64,000 nt of DNA, from assembly GCF_000235625.1 (NCBI RefSeq), contig NZ_AGTR01000084.1, positions 301,920 to 365,919 on the forward strand, written 5' to 3'. This document shows, in pieces, positions 26,175-36,192 of this stretch. The notes under the pieces are model-generated. The model was given only the letters and a program-made list of their open reading frames with translations, was not told the DNA's origin and did no database searches. This DNA is from Marinobacter manganoxydans MnI7-9. Its GTDB lineage: Bacteria; Pseudomonadota; Gammaproteobacteria; Pseudomonadales; Oleiphilaceae. The translations under genes and the position numbers were made by a program. Numbering within the stretch: the first letter of the stretch is position 1; each line of letters opens with the position of its first letter.

Positions 26175-28913
26175 TCAGCTGACCTTGCCATGACACTGCT
26201 TGTACTTCTTGCCGGACCCGCAGGGGCAGGGTTCGTTTCGACCCACCTTGCGCTCCTGTCGAACGAAGGTTTCCGGAGTCGACTGCCGGGCTTCGTCAGC
26301 CTCACCCTCACCCTGGCTCTGGGCCGTGGCGCTGGTTTCGTCGTGGCGCAGACGGGCCTTTGCGAGCTCTTCTTCCAGCTCCTGTTTGCGACGGCGCTCG
26401 ACTTCTTCCATCTCCTCACGGCTCTGGACACGCACGTGGCAGAGTACCCGGGTAACATCCCGCTTCATGGTATCAAGCATGGTTTCAAACAGGTTGAACG
26501 CCTCGCGTTTGTACTCCTGCTTGGGGTTCTTCTGGGCATAACCCCGCAGATGGATACCACGGCGCAGATGGTCCATGTTGGAAAGATGCTCTTTCCAGAG
26601 GGTATCGAGCACCTGCAGGAACACCTGCTTCTCGAACTTGCGCATGGCCTCGGAACCGGCAATCTCTTCCTTGGCCTGGTAGGCAGCCACGATCTCGTCG
26701 AGAATCTTCTGGCGCAGGTTTTCTTCGTACAGCTTGTTGTCTTCTTCCAGCCACTTCTGAACCGGCAGATCAATCGCCATCTCTGACTGGAGCTGTGCTT
26801 CCAGCCCGGCGACGTCCCATTGTTCCGGCATACTCTGGGGCGGAATGTATTCACTGATCAACGAATCGACAACGTCTTCCCGAATGGTCGTCACCATGTC
26901 CGAAATGTCGTCGGAAGACATGACTTCGTTGCGCTGGTCGTAGATAACCGTGCGCTGGTCGTTGGCCACGTCATCGTATTCCAGCAGGGTCTTACGCATG
27001 TCGAAGTTGCGACCTTCCACCTTGCGCTGGGATTTCTCGATCGCGTTGGTCACCATACGGTGCTCGATGGCCTCCCCCTTCTTCATGCCCATGGCCTGCA
27101 TCAGGCTCTTGACCCGGTCTGGGGCAAAGATGCGCATGAGGTTGTCTTCCAGAGACAGGAAGAACCTTGAGGAGCCAGGATCACCCTGACGCCCGGCACG
27201 ACCGCGAAGCTGGTTGTCAATTCGACGGGATTCGTGACGCTCGGTACCAATGATGTGCAGACCGCCGGCCTCCAGCACCTGATTGTGACGCTCGGTCCAC
27301 TCGGCCTTGGCCCGGGCAATCTCCTCTTCGGAGGGATTGTCCATTGCGGCAACTTCGTGTTCCCAGTTACCGCCCAGCACGATATCGGTACCACGGCCAG
27401 CCATGTTGGTGGCGATGGTGACCGCCCCGGGGCGGCCCGCCTGGGCAATGATATGGGCTTCGGATTCGTGCTGCTTGGCGTTCAGGATCTTGTGTTCGAT
27501 CCGCGCCTTCTTGAGCAGCATGGAGAGCAGTTCGGAGGCCTCGATGGAGGCGGTACCGACGAGAATCGGACGTCCTTCGGCAGTGACATCCTTGATCTCG
27601 TCAATAATGGCGTGGAATTTCTCTTCCTGGGTCAGGTAGACCAGGTCGTTGTAATCGGTCCGCTGGATCGGCTTGTTGGGGGGAATGACCACCACATCGA
27701 GGCCGTAGATCTGGCGAAACTCGAAGGCTTCGGTATCTGCCGTACCGGTCATGCCGGCCAGCTTGTCGTACAGCCGGAAATAATTCTGGAAGGTGGTCGA
27801 TGCCAGCGTCTGGCTCTCGGCCTGAATCTTGACGCCCTCTTTGGCCTCAACGGCCTGGTGCAGACCTTCACTCCAGCGACGACCCGGCATGGTACGACCG
27901 GTATGCTCGTCGACGATGACCACCTGGCCGCCCTGGACGATATAATCCACGTCTTTCTGGAACAGGTGGTGGGCCCGCAATGCTGAGTGCACATGGTGCA
28001 ACAGGCTGAGGTTGGCGGCGGAATAGAGGCTCTCACCTTCCTTCAGAAGGCCACGCTCAAGCAGCAGCTCTTCAACCTTCTCGTGACCGCTTTCTGTCAG
28101 CTCAACCTGGCGGGATTTCTCATCGATGGTGAAGTCACCGGTCGGCTCTCCTTCCTCAGGCACTTCGCCCTTTTCGAGGTTGGGGATCAGTTCATTGATG
28201 GCCTGATAAAGCTTTGAACTGTCCTCGGCTGCCCCGGAGATAATCAGCGGCGTTCTGGCTTCGTCGATCAGGATAGAGTCCACCTCGTCCACGATCGCAT
28301 AGTTCAGCCCGCGCTGGACCTTGTCTTCGGTACTGAACGCCATGTTGTCGCGCAGGTAGTCGAAGCCGAATTCGTTGTTGGTACCGTAGGTAATATCGGC
28401 CTGGTAGGCTGCCCGCTTTTCCTCCGCTGGCTGGCCCGAGGCCACGACACCCACCTGCATGCCCAGGAACCGATAGAGCTTGCCCATCCAGTCGGCATCA
28501 CGACGGGCCAGGTAATCGTTCACGGTAACCACGTGGACACCCTTGCCGGACAACGCGTTGAGGTACACGGAAGCGGTAGCAACCAGCGTCTTGCCCTCAC
28601 CGGTCTTCATTTCCGCGATCCGGCCTTCGTGCAGGGTGATACCACCGATCAGCTGGACGTCGTAATGACGCATACCCATAACCCGGCGGCCCGCTTCACG
28701 CACGGTTGCGAAGGCTTCCGCAAGAAGCGCATCCAGGGATTCGCCTTCGTCGATCCGACGACGGAACTCCGCGGTCTTGCCCTGCAACTCGGAGTCGGAC
28801 AGATTGCCATATTGCTCTTCAAGCTCGTTAATGCGCATGACCGTCTTGCGCATTCTCTTGATTTCTCTGGCGTTTTTACTGCCGAACATCTTGGTTGCAA
28901 GCTTTGTGAACAT
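26175..28913 (-). CDS. secA: Preprotein translocase ATPase SecA
   Basis: 912 residues, the usual length. SecA drives unfolded preproteins through SecYEG using ATP. Seen: Walker [12 protein letters not shown] (about 102-112), DEAD-like [14 protein letters not shown], the helicase segment [26 protein letters not shown], and the C-terminal Zn-binding SEC-C motif [13 protein letters not shown] that contacts SecB. No secM regulator gene is upstream; the neighbour is an M23 peptidase, as in Pseudomonas, so SecM-type arrest control appears absent. Confidence 0.98.
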   Translation of the reverse strand: MFTKLATKMFGSKNAREIKRMRKTVMRINELEEQYGNLSDSELQGKTAEFRRRIDEGESLDALLAEAFATVREAGRRVMGMRHYDVQLIGGITLHEGRIAEMKTGEGKTLVATASVYLNALSGKGVHVVTVNDYLARRDADWMGKLYRFLGMQVGVVASGQPAEEKRAAYQADITYGTNNEFGFDYLRDNMAFSTEDKVQRGLNYAIVDEVDSILIDEARTPLIISGAAEDSSKLYQAINELIPNLEKGEVPEEGEPTGDFTIDEKSRQVELTESGHEKVEELLLERGLLKEGESLYSAANLSLLHHVHSALRAHHLFQKDVDYIVQGGQVVIVDEHTGRTMPGRRWSEGLHQAVEAKEGVKIQAESQTLASTTFQNYFRLYDKLAGMTGTADTEAFEFRQIYGLDVVVIPPNKPIQRTDYNDLVYLTQEEKFHAIIDEIKDVTAEGRPILVGTASIEASELLSMLLKKARIEHKILNAKQHESEAHIIAQAGRPGAVTIATNMAGRGTDIVLGGNWEHEVAAMDNPSEEEIARAKAEWTERHNQVLEAGGLHIIGTERHESRRIDNQLRGRAGRQGDPGSSRFFLSLEDNLMRIFAPDRVKSLMQAMGMKKGEAIEHRMVTNAIEKSQRKVEGRNFDMRKTLLEYDDVANDQRTVIYDQRNEVMSSDDISDMVTTIREDVVDSLISEYIPPQSMPEQWDVAGLEAQLQSEMAIDLPVQKWLEEDNKLYEENLRQKILDEIVAAYQAKEEIAGSEAMRKFEKQVFLQVLDTLWKEHLSNMDHLRRGIHLRGYAQKNPKQEYKREAFNLFETMLDTMKRDVTRVLCHVRVQSREEMEEVERRRKQELEEELAKARLRHDETSATAQSQGEGEADEARQSTPETFVRQERKVGRNEPCPCGSGKKYKQCHGKVS

Positions 28914-28950
28914 AGACCACTGCTTCTTTGATTAAACGGAGGAAGCCGGC

Positions 28951-28978
28951 ATTCTAACCTTATTTTGTAACAGGACAA
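28951..28978 (-). promoter_or_regulatory. Sigma70-type promoter of secA
   Basis: On the minus strand TTGTCC (28973-28978) and TAGAAT (28951-28956) are separated by 16 bases. The -10 is 37 bases before the secA ATG. Confidence 0.62.
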
Positions 28979-29035
28979 AAGGTAGGCCTCACACAGGCGC
29001 AATAAGTCGCTGATGAGGCACCGGATTCACGGATA

Positions 29036-29060
29036 AAAACTGGCCGGAGGCCGACTGGCG
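29036..29060 (-). terminator. Possible weak terminator after the M23 peptidase
   Basis: On the minus strand GGCC-TCC-GGCC (short stem within a GC-rich stretch) is followed by AG and five T. The stem is only 4-5 bp, so it is uncertain. Confidence 0.35.
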
Positions 29061-29097
29061 GGAAAGTACTGACAACGGCTTGCGGGCCGGAACCGAA

Positions 29098-30033
29098 TTA
29101 GCGGCTCGCCCGCTTGATGTAGGTTTCCGGGTTTTCAGACTTGCCATTCCGGATGACTTCAAAGTGCACGTGAGGCCCGGTGGAACGGCCTGTGCTGCCC
29201 ATCAGCGCGACTACCTGGCCTTTCTGGACAACATCGCCCACCTTCACCTTGATAGTCTTGCAGTGGGCATAGCGGGTTATCAGACCATCACCATGGTCGA
29301 CTTCCACAAGGTTACCGTAGCCATAGCGCTCTCCGGCATAGGTAACGACACCGCCGGCGACCGAAATAATGTCACTGCCATCCTTGCCGGCCAAATCAAC
29401 ACCGGCATGCCAGGTCCGCTTGCCGGTAAACGGATCGGACCGGTAACCGTACTTCGAAGACAGCCAGCCCCAGGTGATCGGACGGCCTTCCAGGTACAGC
29501 TCATCTTCGAGCCGCTTGCTGGAGGCCAGCTGGTCGAGCAACCGCAGTTGCTGCTCGCGGTCTTCGATTCGCCATTCCATTTCCTCAATCATCCGGGTCA
29601 GCTCAGGTGCGGAGAAGGAATCCCCGGACAAGGCATCTTCTGGCCCGCCGACTGCAGCCGGCTGATCGAAGTTGAATTCGTCACTGGCCACGAGGCCGGA
29701 TTCCACAAACCGCTGGCCCAGCGCATCCAGTCGCAGGAGACGGCCCTGGATCTCGCCGAGGCGAAGAGTCAGCGCATCAACCTGTTGCTGAACGTTCTCC
29801 TCAATACTGGCCAGTTCTGCCTTCTGGTCTGCCAGCTTCTGTTTCCAATCGGCGACCAGCTCGGAGTTGGTGGGCTCTCTGGCCTCTACCTGCTGCACAG
29901 CCATTTGATACCCTGCCCAGCCGGCCGCGACCAGCAGGGAGAGCACGAGGAACAGCAAGCAGGCAGCAAGCGTGCTGTTGATCGACAGCACACGGGACTT
30001 TCCGTGGCGTTTGCCAACGAGAATAATGTTCAT
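29098..30033 (-). CDS. M23 family metallopeptidase (murein hydrolase-like), membrane anchored
   Basis: 311 residues from MNIILVGKRHGKSR (30033). An ATG six codons upstream (30051) and a longer open frame to 30114 are alternatives; none has a strong ribosome site. One transmembrane segment (about 20-43) is followed by a periplasmic coiled coil (60-190) and a LytM/M23 domain: KYGYRSDPFTGKRTWHAGVDLAG with the first Zn His and Asp, and GPHVHFEV with the last ligands. The family cleaves cross-bridge peptides or activates amidases. It sits between secA and dciA as in Pseudomonas. Confidence 0.88.
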   Translation of the reverse strand: MNIILVGKRHGKSRVLSINSTLAACLLFLVLSLLVAAGWAGYQMAVQQVEAREPTNSELVADWKQKLADQKAELASIEENVQQQVDALTLRLGEIQGRLLRLDALGQRFVESGLVASDEFNFDQPAAVGGPEDALSGDSFSAPELTRMIEEMEWRIEDREQQLRLLDQLASSKRLEDELYLEGRPITWGWLSSKYGYRSDPFTGKRTWHAGVDLAGKDGSDIISVAGGVVTYAGERYGYGNLVEVDHGDGLITRYAHCKTIKVKVGDVVQKGQVVALMGSTGRSTGPHVHFEVIRNGKSENPETYIKRASR

Positions 30034-30266
30034 ATCATCATCTGGTTTCATCGTTGAGCCGCAACCGCATCCTGTAGTGTTGCGCCCCGGAAAAATCCGA
30101 AGGGGGTCTGCCATCCTTTGGCAACAGCTACATACTGAAAAAATTGCAGCGCCCGGTAGACATACTCATTTATCACAATGTAAAACGAGTGTAATACAGG
30201 CACTACGCATAAACCGTGCCGAAGTGTAACCAATCGTAAACGCAGCCGTCGAGTAAAAACGCCGCC

Positions 30267-30713
30267 ATGAAACGCAAAAGCGAGCAAAAAATGACCTTCG
30301 ACAAGCTTGGCAGAACCCCGGTACTGAAGGATCTTGTGGCAAAGGCCGAGCTCCATCGACAGGCGGAAGGAGAAGTCCTGGCCGCCCTGCCGAGCGAGCT
30401 GGTCAACGGGACACGCTTTGTCAGCTGCAAGGACGGAGAGCTGGTCCTGACCACCGAAACCGCGGGTAAAGCGAGTCAGATCCGGTTCCGCCAGCACGAA
30501 ATCATGGAAAAGCTGCGAGAGAACGAACTGTTCCGGTTCGTCTGGAAACTGAAGGTCAAGGTTGCACCGCCCAGATTTCGGGAAAAACCGGTGTTCAAAA
30601 AAGAACCCTTGAGCAAAGAAAATGCCCGGCTCCTCAAAGAGGAGGCCGGGCACACGAAGGATAAAGCATTACGCGAGGTTCTCGAAAAACTCGCTAGCCA
30701 CGTCCGGGATTAA
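30267..30713 (+). CDS. dciA: DciA-like (DUF721) helicase-loading protein
   Basis: 148 residues of the DUF721 family. DciA is the ancestral loader of the DnaB replicative helicase in bacteria lacking DnaC. The KH-like core spans about 12-105 (LAALPSELVNGTRFVSCKDG, LVLTTETAGKASQIRFRQHEIMEKL is split as LVLTTETAGKASQIRF and RQHEIMEKL), followed by a charged helical tail. Position between lpxC and the M23-secA block is conserved in Pseudomonas. It is the only plus-strand gene in this block. A perfect-looking terminator for lpxC on the other strand is embedded in codons near the 3' end. Confidence 0.82.
   Translation: MKRKSEQKMTFDKLGRTPVLKDLVAKAELHRQAEGEVLAALPSELVNGTRFVSCKDGELVLTTETAGKASQIRFRQHEIMEKLRENELFRFVWKLKVKVAPPRFREKPVFKKEPLSKENARLLKEEAGHTKDKALREVLEKLASHVRD
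30612..30651 (-). terminator. Probable lpxC/dcw terminator embedded in the dciA coding region
   Basis: On the minus strand, 74 bases after the lpxC stop, GCCCGGCCTCCTC and GAGGAGCCGGGC pair (one bulged C) around the loop TTT, followed by ATTTTCTTTG. The same bases code for ARLLKEEAGH in dciA. Confidence 0.7.
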
Positions 30714-30724
30714 AGCGTCCTGCT

Positions 30725-31639
30725 TCAGCCCGCCGCCAGCACAGGCTTCATATAGGAAATCGGGGCAGTGGCCTCGTCATCAAAGGTAACCACTTCCCAG
30801 GCATCCTCTTCTGCCCTGAGCTTGCGCAACAGCTTATTGTTCAGATCGTGGCCGGATTTGATCCCCCGGAACTCACCAATCAGGCTGTTGCCCAACTGAT
30901 AGAGATCGCCGATGGCATCAAGCAGCTTGTGCTTCACAAATTCGTCGTCATAGCGCAGACCGTCTTCGTTGAGGATCTTGTAGTCATCAACAACGATGGC
31001 GTTGTCCACACTGCCGCCGAGAGCAAGGTTCATGGCACGCAATTTTTCGATGTCACGCATGAACCCGAAAGTCCGAGCGCGACTCACTTCCTTGACAAAG
31101 GAGGTACTGGAAAAATCGACGGTTGCTGTCTGGGCGCGGCCCTTGAACACGGGGTGATCAAAGTCGATACCGAAGCTCACCTTGAAGCCTTCGAAAGGCA
31201 GCAGGGTGGCCTTCTTGTCGCCTTCCTCAACCGTTACCTCACGCTTGATGCGGATGAAACGCTTGGCTGCATCCTGTTCGGCAATGCCGGCGGACTGCAG
31301 AAGGAACACAAAAGGACCGGCAGAACCGTCCATGATGGGCACTTCCGCGGCACTTAGTTCGACGAAACAGTTATCAATCCCGAGACCAGCCATGGCCGAG
31401 AGCAGATGCTCCACAGTCGCCACACGGACACCGTTTTTTACCAGCGTCGTGGACAGCATGGTCTCACCTACATTCTCCGCGCAGGCACGAATCTCAACCA
31501 TCGGGTCAAGATCGGTACGGCGGAAGATGATACCGGAGTCCACCGGGGCAGGCTTGAGGGTCAGGTAGACCTTCTCACCCGAGTGCAAGCCAACACCGGT
31601 GGCACGGATGGTGTTTTTAAGTGTCCGTTGTCTGATCAT
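30725..31639 (-). CDS. lpxC: UDP-3-O-acyl-N-acetylglucosamine deacetylase LpxC
   Basis: 304 residues. LpxC performs the committed step of lipid A synthesis by removing acetyl from UDP-3-O-acyl-GlcNAc. Zn ligands are visible: [16 protein letters not shown] (His about 78), and [10 protein letters not shown] (His and Asp about 237/241); the general-acid His is in GHDLNNKL near 264. It is the last gene of the dcw cluster, 212 bases after ftsZ, and may have a promoter of its own in that gap (a TAGAAT at -10 is seen without a good -35). Confidence 0.97.
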   Translation of the reverse strand: MIRQRTLKNTIRATGVGLHSGEKVYLTLKPAPVDSGIIFRRTDLDPMVEIRACAENVGETMLSTTLVKNGVRVATVEHLLSAMAGLGIDNCFVELSAAEVPIMDGSAGPFVFLLQSAGIAEQDAAKRFIRIKREVTVEEGDKKATLLPFEGFKVSFGIDFDHPVFKGRAQTATVDFSSTSFVKEVSRARTFGFMRDIEKLRAMNLALGGSVDNAIVVDDYKILNEDGLRYDDEFVKHKLLDAIGDLYQLGNSLIGEFRGIKSGHDLNNKLLRKLRAEEDAWEVVTFDDEATAPISYMKPVLAAG

Positions 31640-31851
31640 CGGTACATAATTCCGTCACAAAAAGGCGATATTCTAGGCAAAAATCTGCCCGGAGAATATC
31701 AGAAAATAAGACTGAATACCATTTAACCAATCCGTTGTTGCTGAATGTTCATCCAGCATCCAACCCATGGCAATCAGTGCACGTATTTACCGGATACCGG
31801 GTTCCATGTTTCGCACAAGAACCACAACCGGATCACAATTGCACCAGATTA

Positions 31852-33009
31852 TCAGTCAGCCTGGCGACGGAGGAATGCGGGAATATCGAGATAGTCGACA
31901 CCCTGCTCCTCGCTATCCTTGCTCTGGTCGATTGCCACGTTTCCATGGGAAACGGCCCGGCGACGCAGAACAGCGGGACGATCCAGCTGGTTGTAATCGG
32001 TTTTTCCATCCAGAGTGCGGGTATTGTCCACCACCTTGGTCGGCTTCTCACGATCACCACCCAGGCCGGTCGCAACAACCGTTACCTTCAGTTCGTCGGT
32101 CATTTCCGGATCAATAACGGTACCGACAACGACGGTGGCAGAGTCAGAAGCAAACTCACGCACAATGTCGCCAACCTCGGAGAATTCGCCCAGGTTGAGA
32201 TCCATGCCCGCGGTAATGTTGACCAGAATACCCTTGGCACCCTGCAGGTTGATGTCTTCGAGCAGCGGGCTGCGAACGGCCGCTTCGGCGGCTTCCCGCG
32301 CACGATTTTCACCCGTGGCACGGGCGGTGCCCATCATCGCCATACCCATCTCGGACATGACCGTCTTCACGTCGGCGAAGTCGACGTTGATCATACCGTT
32401 GCGGGTAATCAGATCAGCGATACCCTGAACTGCGCCCAGAAGCACATCGTTAGCTGCGGCAAATGCGTCCAGCAGGCTGGTTTTCTTGCCCATGACCGCC
32501 AGCAGCTTTTCATTGGGAATGGTAATCAGGGAATCAACGCTTTCTTCCAGCTCTTTCAGACCGGATTCAGCAACGCTCATGCGCTTGCCGCCTTCGAACA
32601 TGAAAGGCTTGGTGACCACTGCAACGGTCAGGATGCCCAGTTCGCGGGCTACTTCCGCTACGATCGGCGCGGCACCGGTACCGGTACCACCGCCCATGCC
32701 CGCGGTAATGAAGACCATATCCGCGCCCTTGATGGCTTCGGCGATACGATCGCGGTCTTCCAGGGCAGACTGGCGACCGACTTCCGGATTGGCGCCGGCA
32801 CCCAGCCCCTTGGTGATATTGCCACCGAGCTGGATGATCTGGCGCGCATCCATATCGGTCAGCGCCTGAGCATCTGTGTTGGCGCAGATGAATTCCACAC
32901 CTTCGATGTCGCTGTTAAGCATATGGCGAACGGCGTTGCCGCCACCACCGCCTACACCGACGACTTTAATGACAGCGTTTTGCTGGACATTATCGACGAG
33001 TTCAAACAT
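31852..33009 (-). CDS. ftsZ: Cell-division tubulin homologue FtsZ
   Basis: 385 residues. FtsZ polymerises with GTP into the Z ring. The GTP-binding motif is AGMGGGTGTGAAPIVAE (about 103-119), the T7 loop is NVDFADVKTVM, and the C-terminal conserved peptide that binds FtsA and ZipA is DYLDIPAFLRRQ at the very end. GGAGTAGGGG precedes the ATG. The linker between core and tail is about 50 residues. It follows ftsA by 98 bases. Confidence 0.98.
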   Translation of the reverse strand: MFELVDNVQQNAVIKVVGVGGGGGNAVRHMLNSDIEGVEFICANTDAQALTDMDARQIIQLGGNITKGLGAGANPEVGRQSALEDRDRIAEAIKGADMVFITAGMGGGTGTGAAPIVAEVARELGILTVAVVTKPFMFEGGKRMSVAESGLKELEESVDSLITIPNEKLLAVMGKKTSLLDAFAAANDVLLGAVQGIADLITRNGMINVDFADVKTVMSEMGMAMMGTARATGENRAREAAEAAVRSPLLEDINLQGAKGILVNITAGMDLNLGEFSEVGDIVREFASDSATVVVGTVIDPEMTDELKVTVVATGLGGDREKPTKVVDNTRTLDGKTDYNQLDRPAVLRRRAVSHGNVAIDQSKDSEEQGVDYLDIPAFLRRQAD

Positions 33010-33107
33010 TTCCCCTACTCCTTCGTGCTGTTTTCAGCCCTTGTTCCGGGCTGTTTGTTCGAGATTGTGTTTTCGAGATACCTTCGTGTACTAACTACCC
33101 GGTTCCG

Positions 33108-34343
33108 TCAGAAATGACCGGTAAACCAGGCTTTCATGCGCTCAAACAGCGAGGGTGCATCTTCACCCTTGAGCACCGGTGCCCGCCCCAGATCCATCTG
33201 GCGGAAACCATGAATCAACAACCCAACGCCAGTGGCGTAGATCGGATTGTTGACCACCTCCGTCATGCCGGAGACCGCCTGCGGACAGGCCAGCCTTACC
33301 GGCATGTGGAAGATCTCTTCGGCCAGTTCCACCACACCTTCCATGGTGGAGGAACCGCCGGTTATAACGATGCCTGCCGGAATCAGATCCTCGAACCCGG
33401 ACCGGCGCAATTCTGACTGCACCAGGGTGAACAGCTCCTCATAGCGCGGCTCCACCACCTCGGCCAGGGCCTGCCTGGACAGATCCCGCGGCGCGCGATC
33501 GCCAACACTGGGCACCTTGATGGTTTCATCCGCACCGGCCAGCTGGGTCAGTGCACAGGCATACTTGATCTTGATTTCTTCAGCATTCTGGGTCGGTGTG
33601 CGCAACGCCATCGCGATGTCGTTGGTCACCTGATCGCCGGCAATCGGAATCACCGCCGTGTGGCGAATAGCACCACCGGTAAACACGGCAATGTCAGTGG
33701 TGCCGCCACCGATATCCACCACACAGACCCCGAGTTCCTTTTCGTCTTCGGTGAGGATGGCGTGGCTGGATGCCAACTGCTCCAGAATGATGTCATCCAC
33801 CTCAAGACCACAGCGCTTCACGCATTTCTCAATGTTCTGGGCGGCATTCACCGCACAGGTCACCAGGTGCACCTTTGCTTCCAGACGCACGCCGGACATA
33901 CCCATTGGTTCCTTGATGCCTTCCTGGCTGTCGATCACGAACTCCTGGGGCAGAATATGGAGAATCTTCTGGTCTGCAGGAATCGCAACCGCCTGGGCGG
34001 CGTCAATGACCCGGTCGATGTCGGCCTGAGTGACCTCACGGTCACGGATTGCAACAATGCCGTGGGAATTCAGGCTCTTGATGTGGCTGCCGGCAATACC
34101 CGCATACACCGAGTGAATGCGGCACCCGGCCATCAATTCCGCCTCTTCCACCGCGCGCTGAATTGCCTGGACGGTGGTTTCAATATTCACCACCACTCCA
34201 CGCTTGAGGCCCCGGGAAGGATGGGAACCAATGCCCACCACTTCGATGGTGCCGTCCATCTTGCGCTTGCCGACAATCGCAACCACCTTCGAGGTTCCGA
34301 TATCGAGGCCGACAATCATGTTTTCCGTTTCAACCGATGACAT
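33108..34343 (-). CDS. ftsA: Cell-division actin homologue FtsA
   Basis: 411 residues from the ATG at 34343, which has GGTGGA upstream; a TTG four codons earlier is in frame. FtsA tethers FtsZ to the membrane and recruits late division proteins. The actin phosphate-binding loop is IVGLDIGTSKVVAIVGKR (10-27), with VVDIGGGTTDIAVF (about 205) and IVITGGSSTMEG later, and the amphipathic membrane helix SLFERMKAWFTGHF at the C-terminus. Located between ftsQ and ftsZ. Confidence 0.97.
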   Translation of the reverse strand: MSSVETENMIVGLDIGTSKVVAIVGKRKMDGTIEVVGIGSHPSRGLKRGVVVNIETTVQAIQRAVEEAELMAGCRIHSVYAGIAGSHIKSLNSHGIVAIRDREVTQADIDRVIDAAQAVAIPADQKILHILPQEFVIDSQEGIKEPMGMSGVRLEAKVHLVTCAVNAAQNIEKCVKRCGLEVDDIILEQLASSHAILTEDEKELGVCVVDIGGGTTDIAVFTGGAIRHTAVIPIAGDQVTNDIAMALRTPTQNAEEIKIKYACALTQLAGADETIKVPSVGDRAPRDLSRQALAEVVEPRYEELFTLVQSELRRSGFEDLIPAGIVITGGSSTMEGVVELAEEIFHMPVRLACPQAVSGMTEVVNNPIYATGVGLLIHGFRQMDLGRAPVLKGEDAPSLFERMKAWFTGHF

Positions 34344-34379
34344 GTGTTCCACCAAACCGTAGGTCTGAATTAACCGTTG

Positions 34380-35219
34380 CTATGATTTTGGGCTGGAGGC
34401 TGTCTCGACAGCCTTCCACTTGACCGCCACACCGTTGGTGTAGCGGGCATCTACCCGACTGACTTCGTCCGACCTTGCTGCCAGTCGGTTTTCATAAACC
34501 GTGATAAACCTATCAAACCGTTGCGCCACCTGATCGCGGCCAAGCACCACCTCGATGCCGTTGGCCAGCTGCAGGGTCCACGCGCCCCGGTGTTCCAGCG
34601 TCAGGCCTGAAAATCCAAGCCCCCGGGCGACCAGCTTGTCGCTCATGTCCCGCGCCATATCGATCACATCCCGCACCCTTTCATCCGGCCCTGCGAGTCG
34701 CGGCAATCGCCCCGCAACTTCGGGATTCGCCGGCGCGAACAGCTCACCGGTGCGGCTTACGAGACGTCCATCGGTCCAGTAAGCCAGGGGTTTCTTCTCC
34801 CTGATATCGATCACCAGGCGATCCGGCCATACCCGACGCACCGCCGCAGACTCAACCCAGGGCCGACGCTCCAGGCTGTCTTTGATTTCCGAAAGATCCG
34901 TGGCGAAATAGCTCTTGCCAATCCAGTCGCCAGCGGCGCGCTCAATGGCGACCCGGCTATCGCCCACAAATTCTCCTTTCACATCGACGGCAAGGATCTG
35001 CTGATCCATGGCACCCAGCACCTTGCCAGTGCCCCAGGGCACCAGTGCAGCCAACAGCACAATCACCGCGCCCATGCCCACCTGGAGCCAGGGTACAGCT
35101 GCCAGCACGCCCTTCAACACGCCAAACCGGTCCCGCTCGGGACCGAGGGACGTTGCCCCCCGGCGTCGCGGGGGCTCGGACGGAGTCGCCCGGCTCCGGA
35201 TCAGCAGTGTTTCAAGCAT
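34380..35219 (-). CDS. ftsQ: Cell-division protein FtsQ
   Basis: 279-residue bitopic inner-membrane protein. A basic cytoplasmic N-terminus (residues 1-40, RRRGATS) is followed by one transmembrane segment (about 44-66), a POTRA domain (DQQILAVDVKGEFVGD to EKKPLAYWTDG) and the beta domain. FtsQ links FtsB-FtsL to the divisome. The start ATG overlaps the ddl stop by 8 bases (35212-35219). It precedes ftsA by 36 bases. Confidence 0.94.
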   Translation of the reverse strand: MLETLLIRSRATPSEPPRRRGATSLGPERDRFGVLKGVLAAVPWLQVGMGAVIVLLAALVPWGTGKVLGAMDQQILAVDVKGEFVGDSRVAIERAAGDWIGKSYFATDLSEIKDSLERRPWVESAAVRRVWPDRLVIDIREKKPLAYWTDGRLVSRTGELFAPANPEVAGRLPRLAGPDERVRDVIDMARDMSDKLVARGLGFSGLTLEHRGAWTLQLANGIEVVLGRDQVAQRFDRFITVYENRLAARSDEVSRVDARYTNGVAVKWKAVETASSPKS

Positions 35220-36192
35220 TGGCGTCCTCCAGACTGTCTTTCAGTATCCGGACCACCAGCTCTTCGAAGCTGATGCCTGCGGCCTTCGCAGCCATGGGCA
35301 CAAGACTGTGGTCGGTCATACCGGGCACGGTATTGACCTCCAGCAGCCAGAACTTGCCGTCGCTGTCCTGCATGATGTCGACCCGGCCCCAGGTCCGACA
35401 GCCAACAACCCGGAAGGCCTCCAGTGCCAGGTGCTGAAGACGGACTTCGTCTTCAGGCGCCAGACCACAGGGAATGCGATACCGGGTATCGTCTGCCAGG
35501 TACTTGGCCTCGTAATCGTAAAAAACGTGCTCGGTGCTTGCGCTCAGGCCAATGGCCGGAAGCGCCCGATCCTGCAACAGGCTGACGGTGAATTCCGGCC
35601 CTTCGATCCACTCCTCCACCAACACCAGATTGTCCAGCGCGGCGGCGGCTTCGTAGGCGTCAGCCAGTTCGGCCGCCGTGTGTACCTTGCGGATGCCGAT
35701 GCTGGAGCCTTCCCGGGAAGGTTTCACACTCAAAGGCGCGCGCAGTTCACCAATGATCTGTTCGGCCTGATCTGCTCCGGACATGGTGCGGAACTTCGGC
35801 GTTGGCAGGCCACAGCCTTCGAACACGTACTTGGTTCTCAGCTTGTCCATGGCCAGTGCCGAGGCCAGCACATCGCTGCCGGTGTAGGGAATACCGGCCT
35901 GCGAGAGGATGGCCTGCAAGGTACCGTCCTCGCCTCCACGACCATGCAGCGCGATGAACACCCGGTCAAAATCAGGGTTGTCGACGGTTCTCAGCAGGCA
36001 GCCGCGGACGTCCACGGCAAACGCATCCACGCCGGCTGACACCAGCGCCGCCAGTACAGCCTTGCCGCTTTTCAGGGACACTTCCCTTTCAGCGGAATCT
36101 CCACCCATGAACACGGCCACCCGACCGAGCGACCGAACGAGCTCCGGGTCGGCCTGATAAGCCTGTGGTTCCCCATGATGCATGTCACTCAC
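35212..36192 (-). CDS. ddl: D-alanine-D-alanine ligase Ddl
   Basis: 326 residues. It joins two D-Ala with ATP for MurF. Seen: [19 protein letters not shown] (25-43), [41 protein letters not shown], and [20 protein letters not shown] is split as [14 protein letters not shown] and LVPMAA, all typical of the ATP-grasp family. A GTG at 36192 overlaps the murC stop by 8 bases; the ATG at 36183 is an alternative that would abolish the overlap. Stop overlaps ftsQ. Confidence 0.96.
   Translation of the reverse strand: MSDMHHGEPQAYQADPELVRSLGRVAVFMGGDSAEREVSLKSGKAVLAALVSAGVDAFAVDVRGCLLRTVDNPDFDRVFIALHGRGGEDGTLQAILSQAGIPYTGSDVLASALAMDKLRTKYVFEGCGLPTPKFRTMSGADQAEQIIGELRAPLSVKPSREGSSIGIRKVHTAAELADAYEAAAALDNLVLVEEWIEGPEFTVSLLQDRALPAIGLSASTEHVFYDYEAKYLADDTRYRIPCGLAPEDEVRLQHLALEAFRVVGCRTWGRVDIMQDSDGKFWLLEVNTVPGMTDHSLVPMAAKAAGISFEELVVRILKDSLEDANA

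Noticed and set aside
30429-30713. Possible frame problem at the 3' end of dciA because of the GC hairpin
   Set aside because: The reading frame runs through to a normal stop and the length is right, so the hairpin is part of a sound coding sequence.
31735-33117. 460-codon plus-strand frame over ftsZ
   Set aside because: Antisense shadow of a conserved gene with no ribosome site or recognisable domain.
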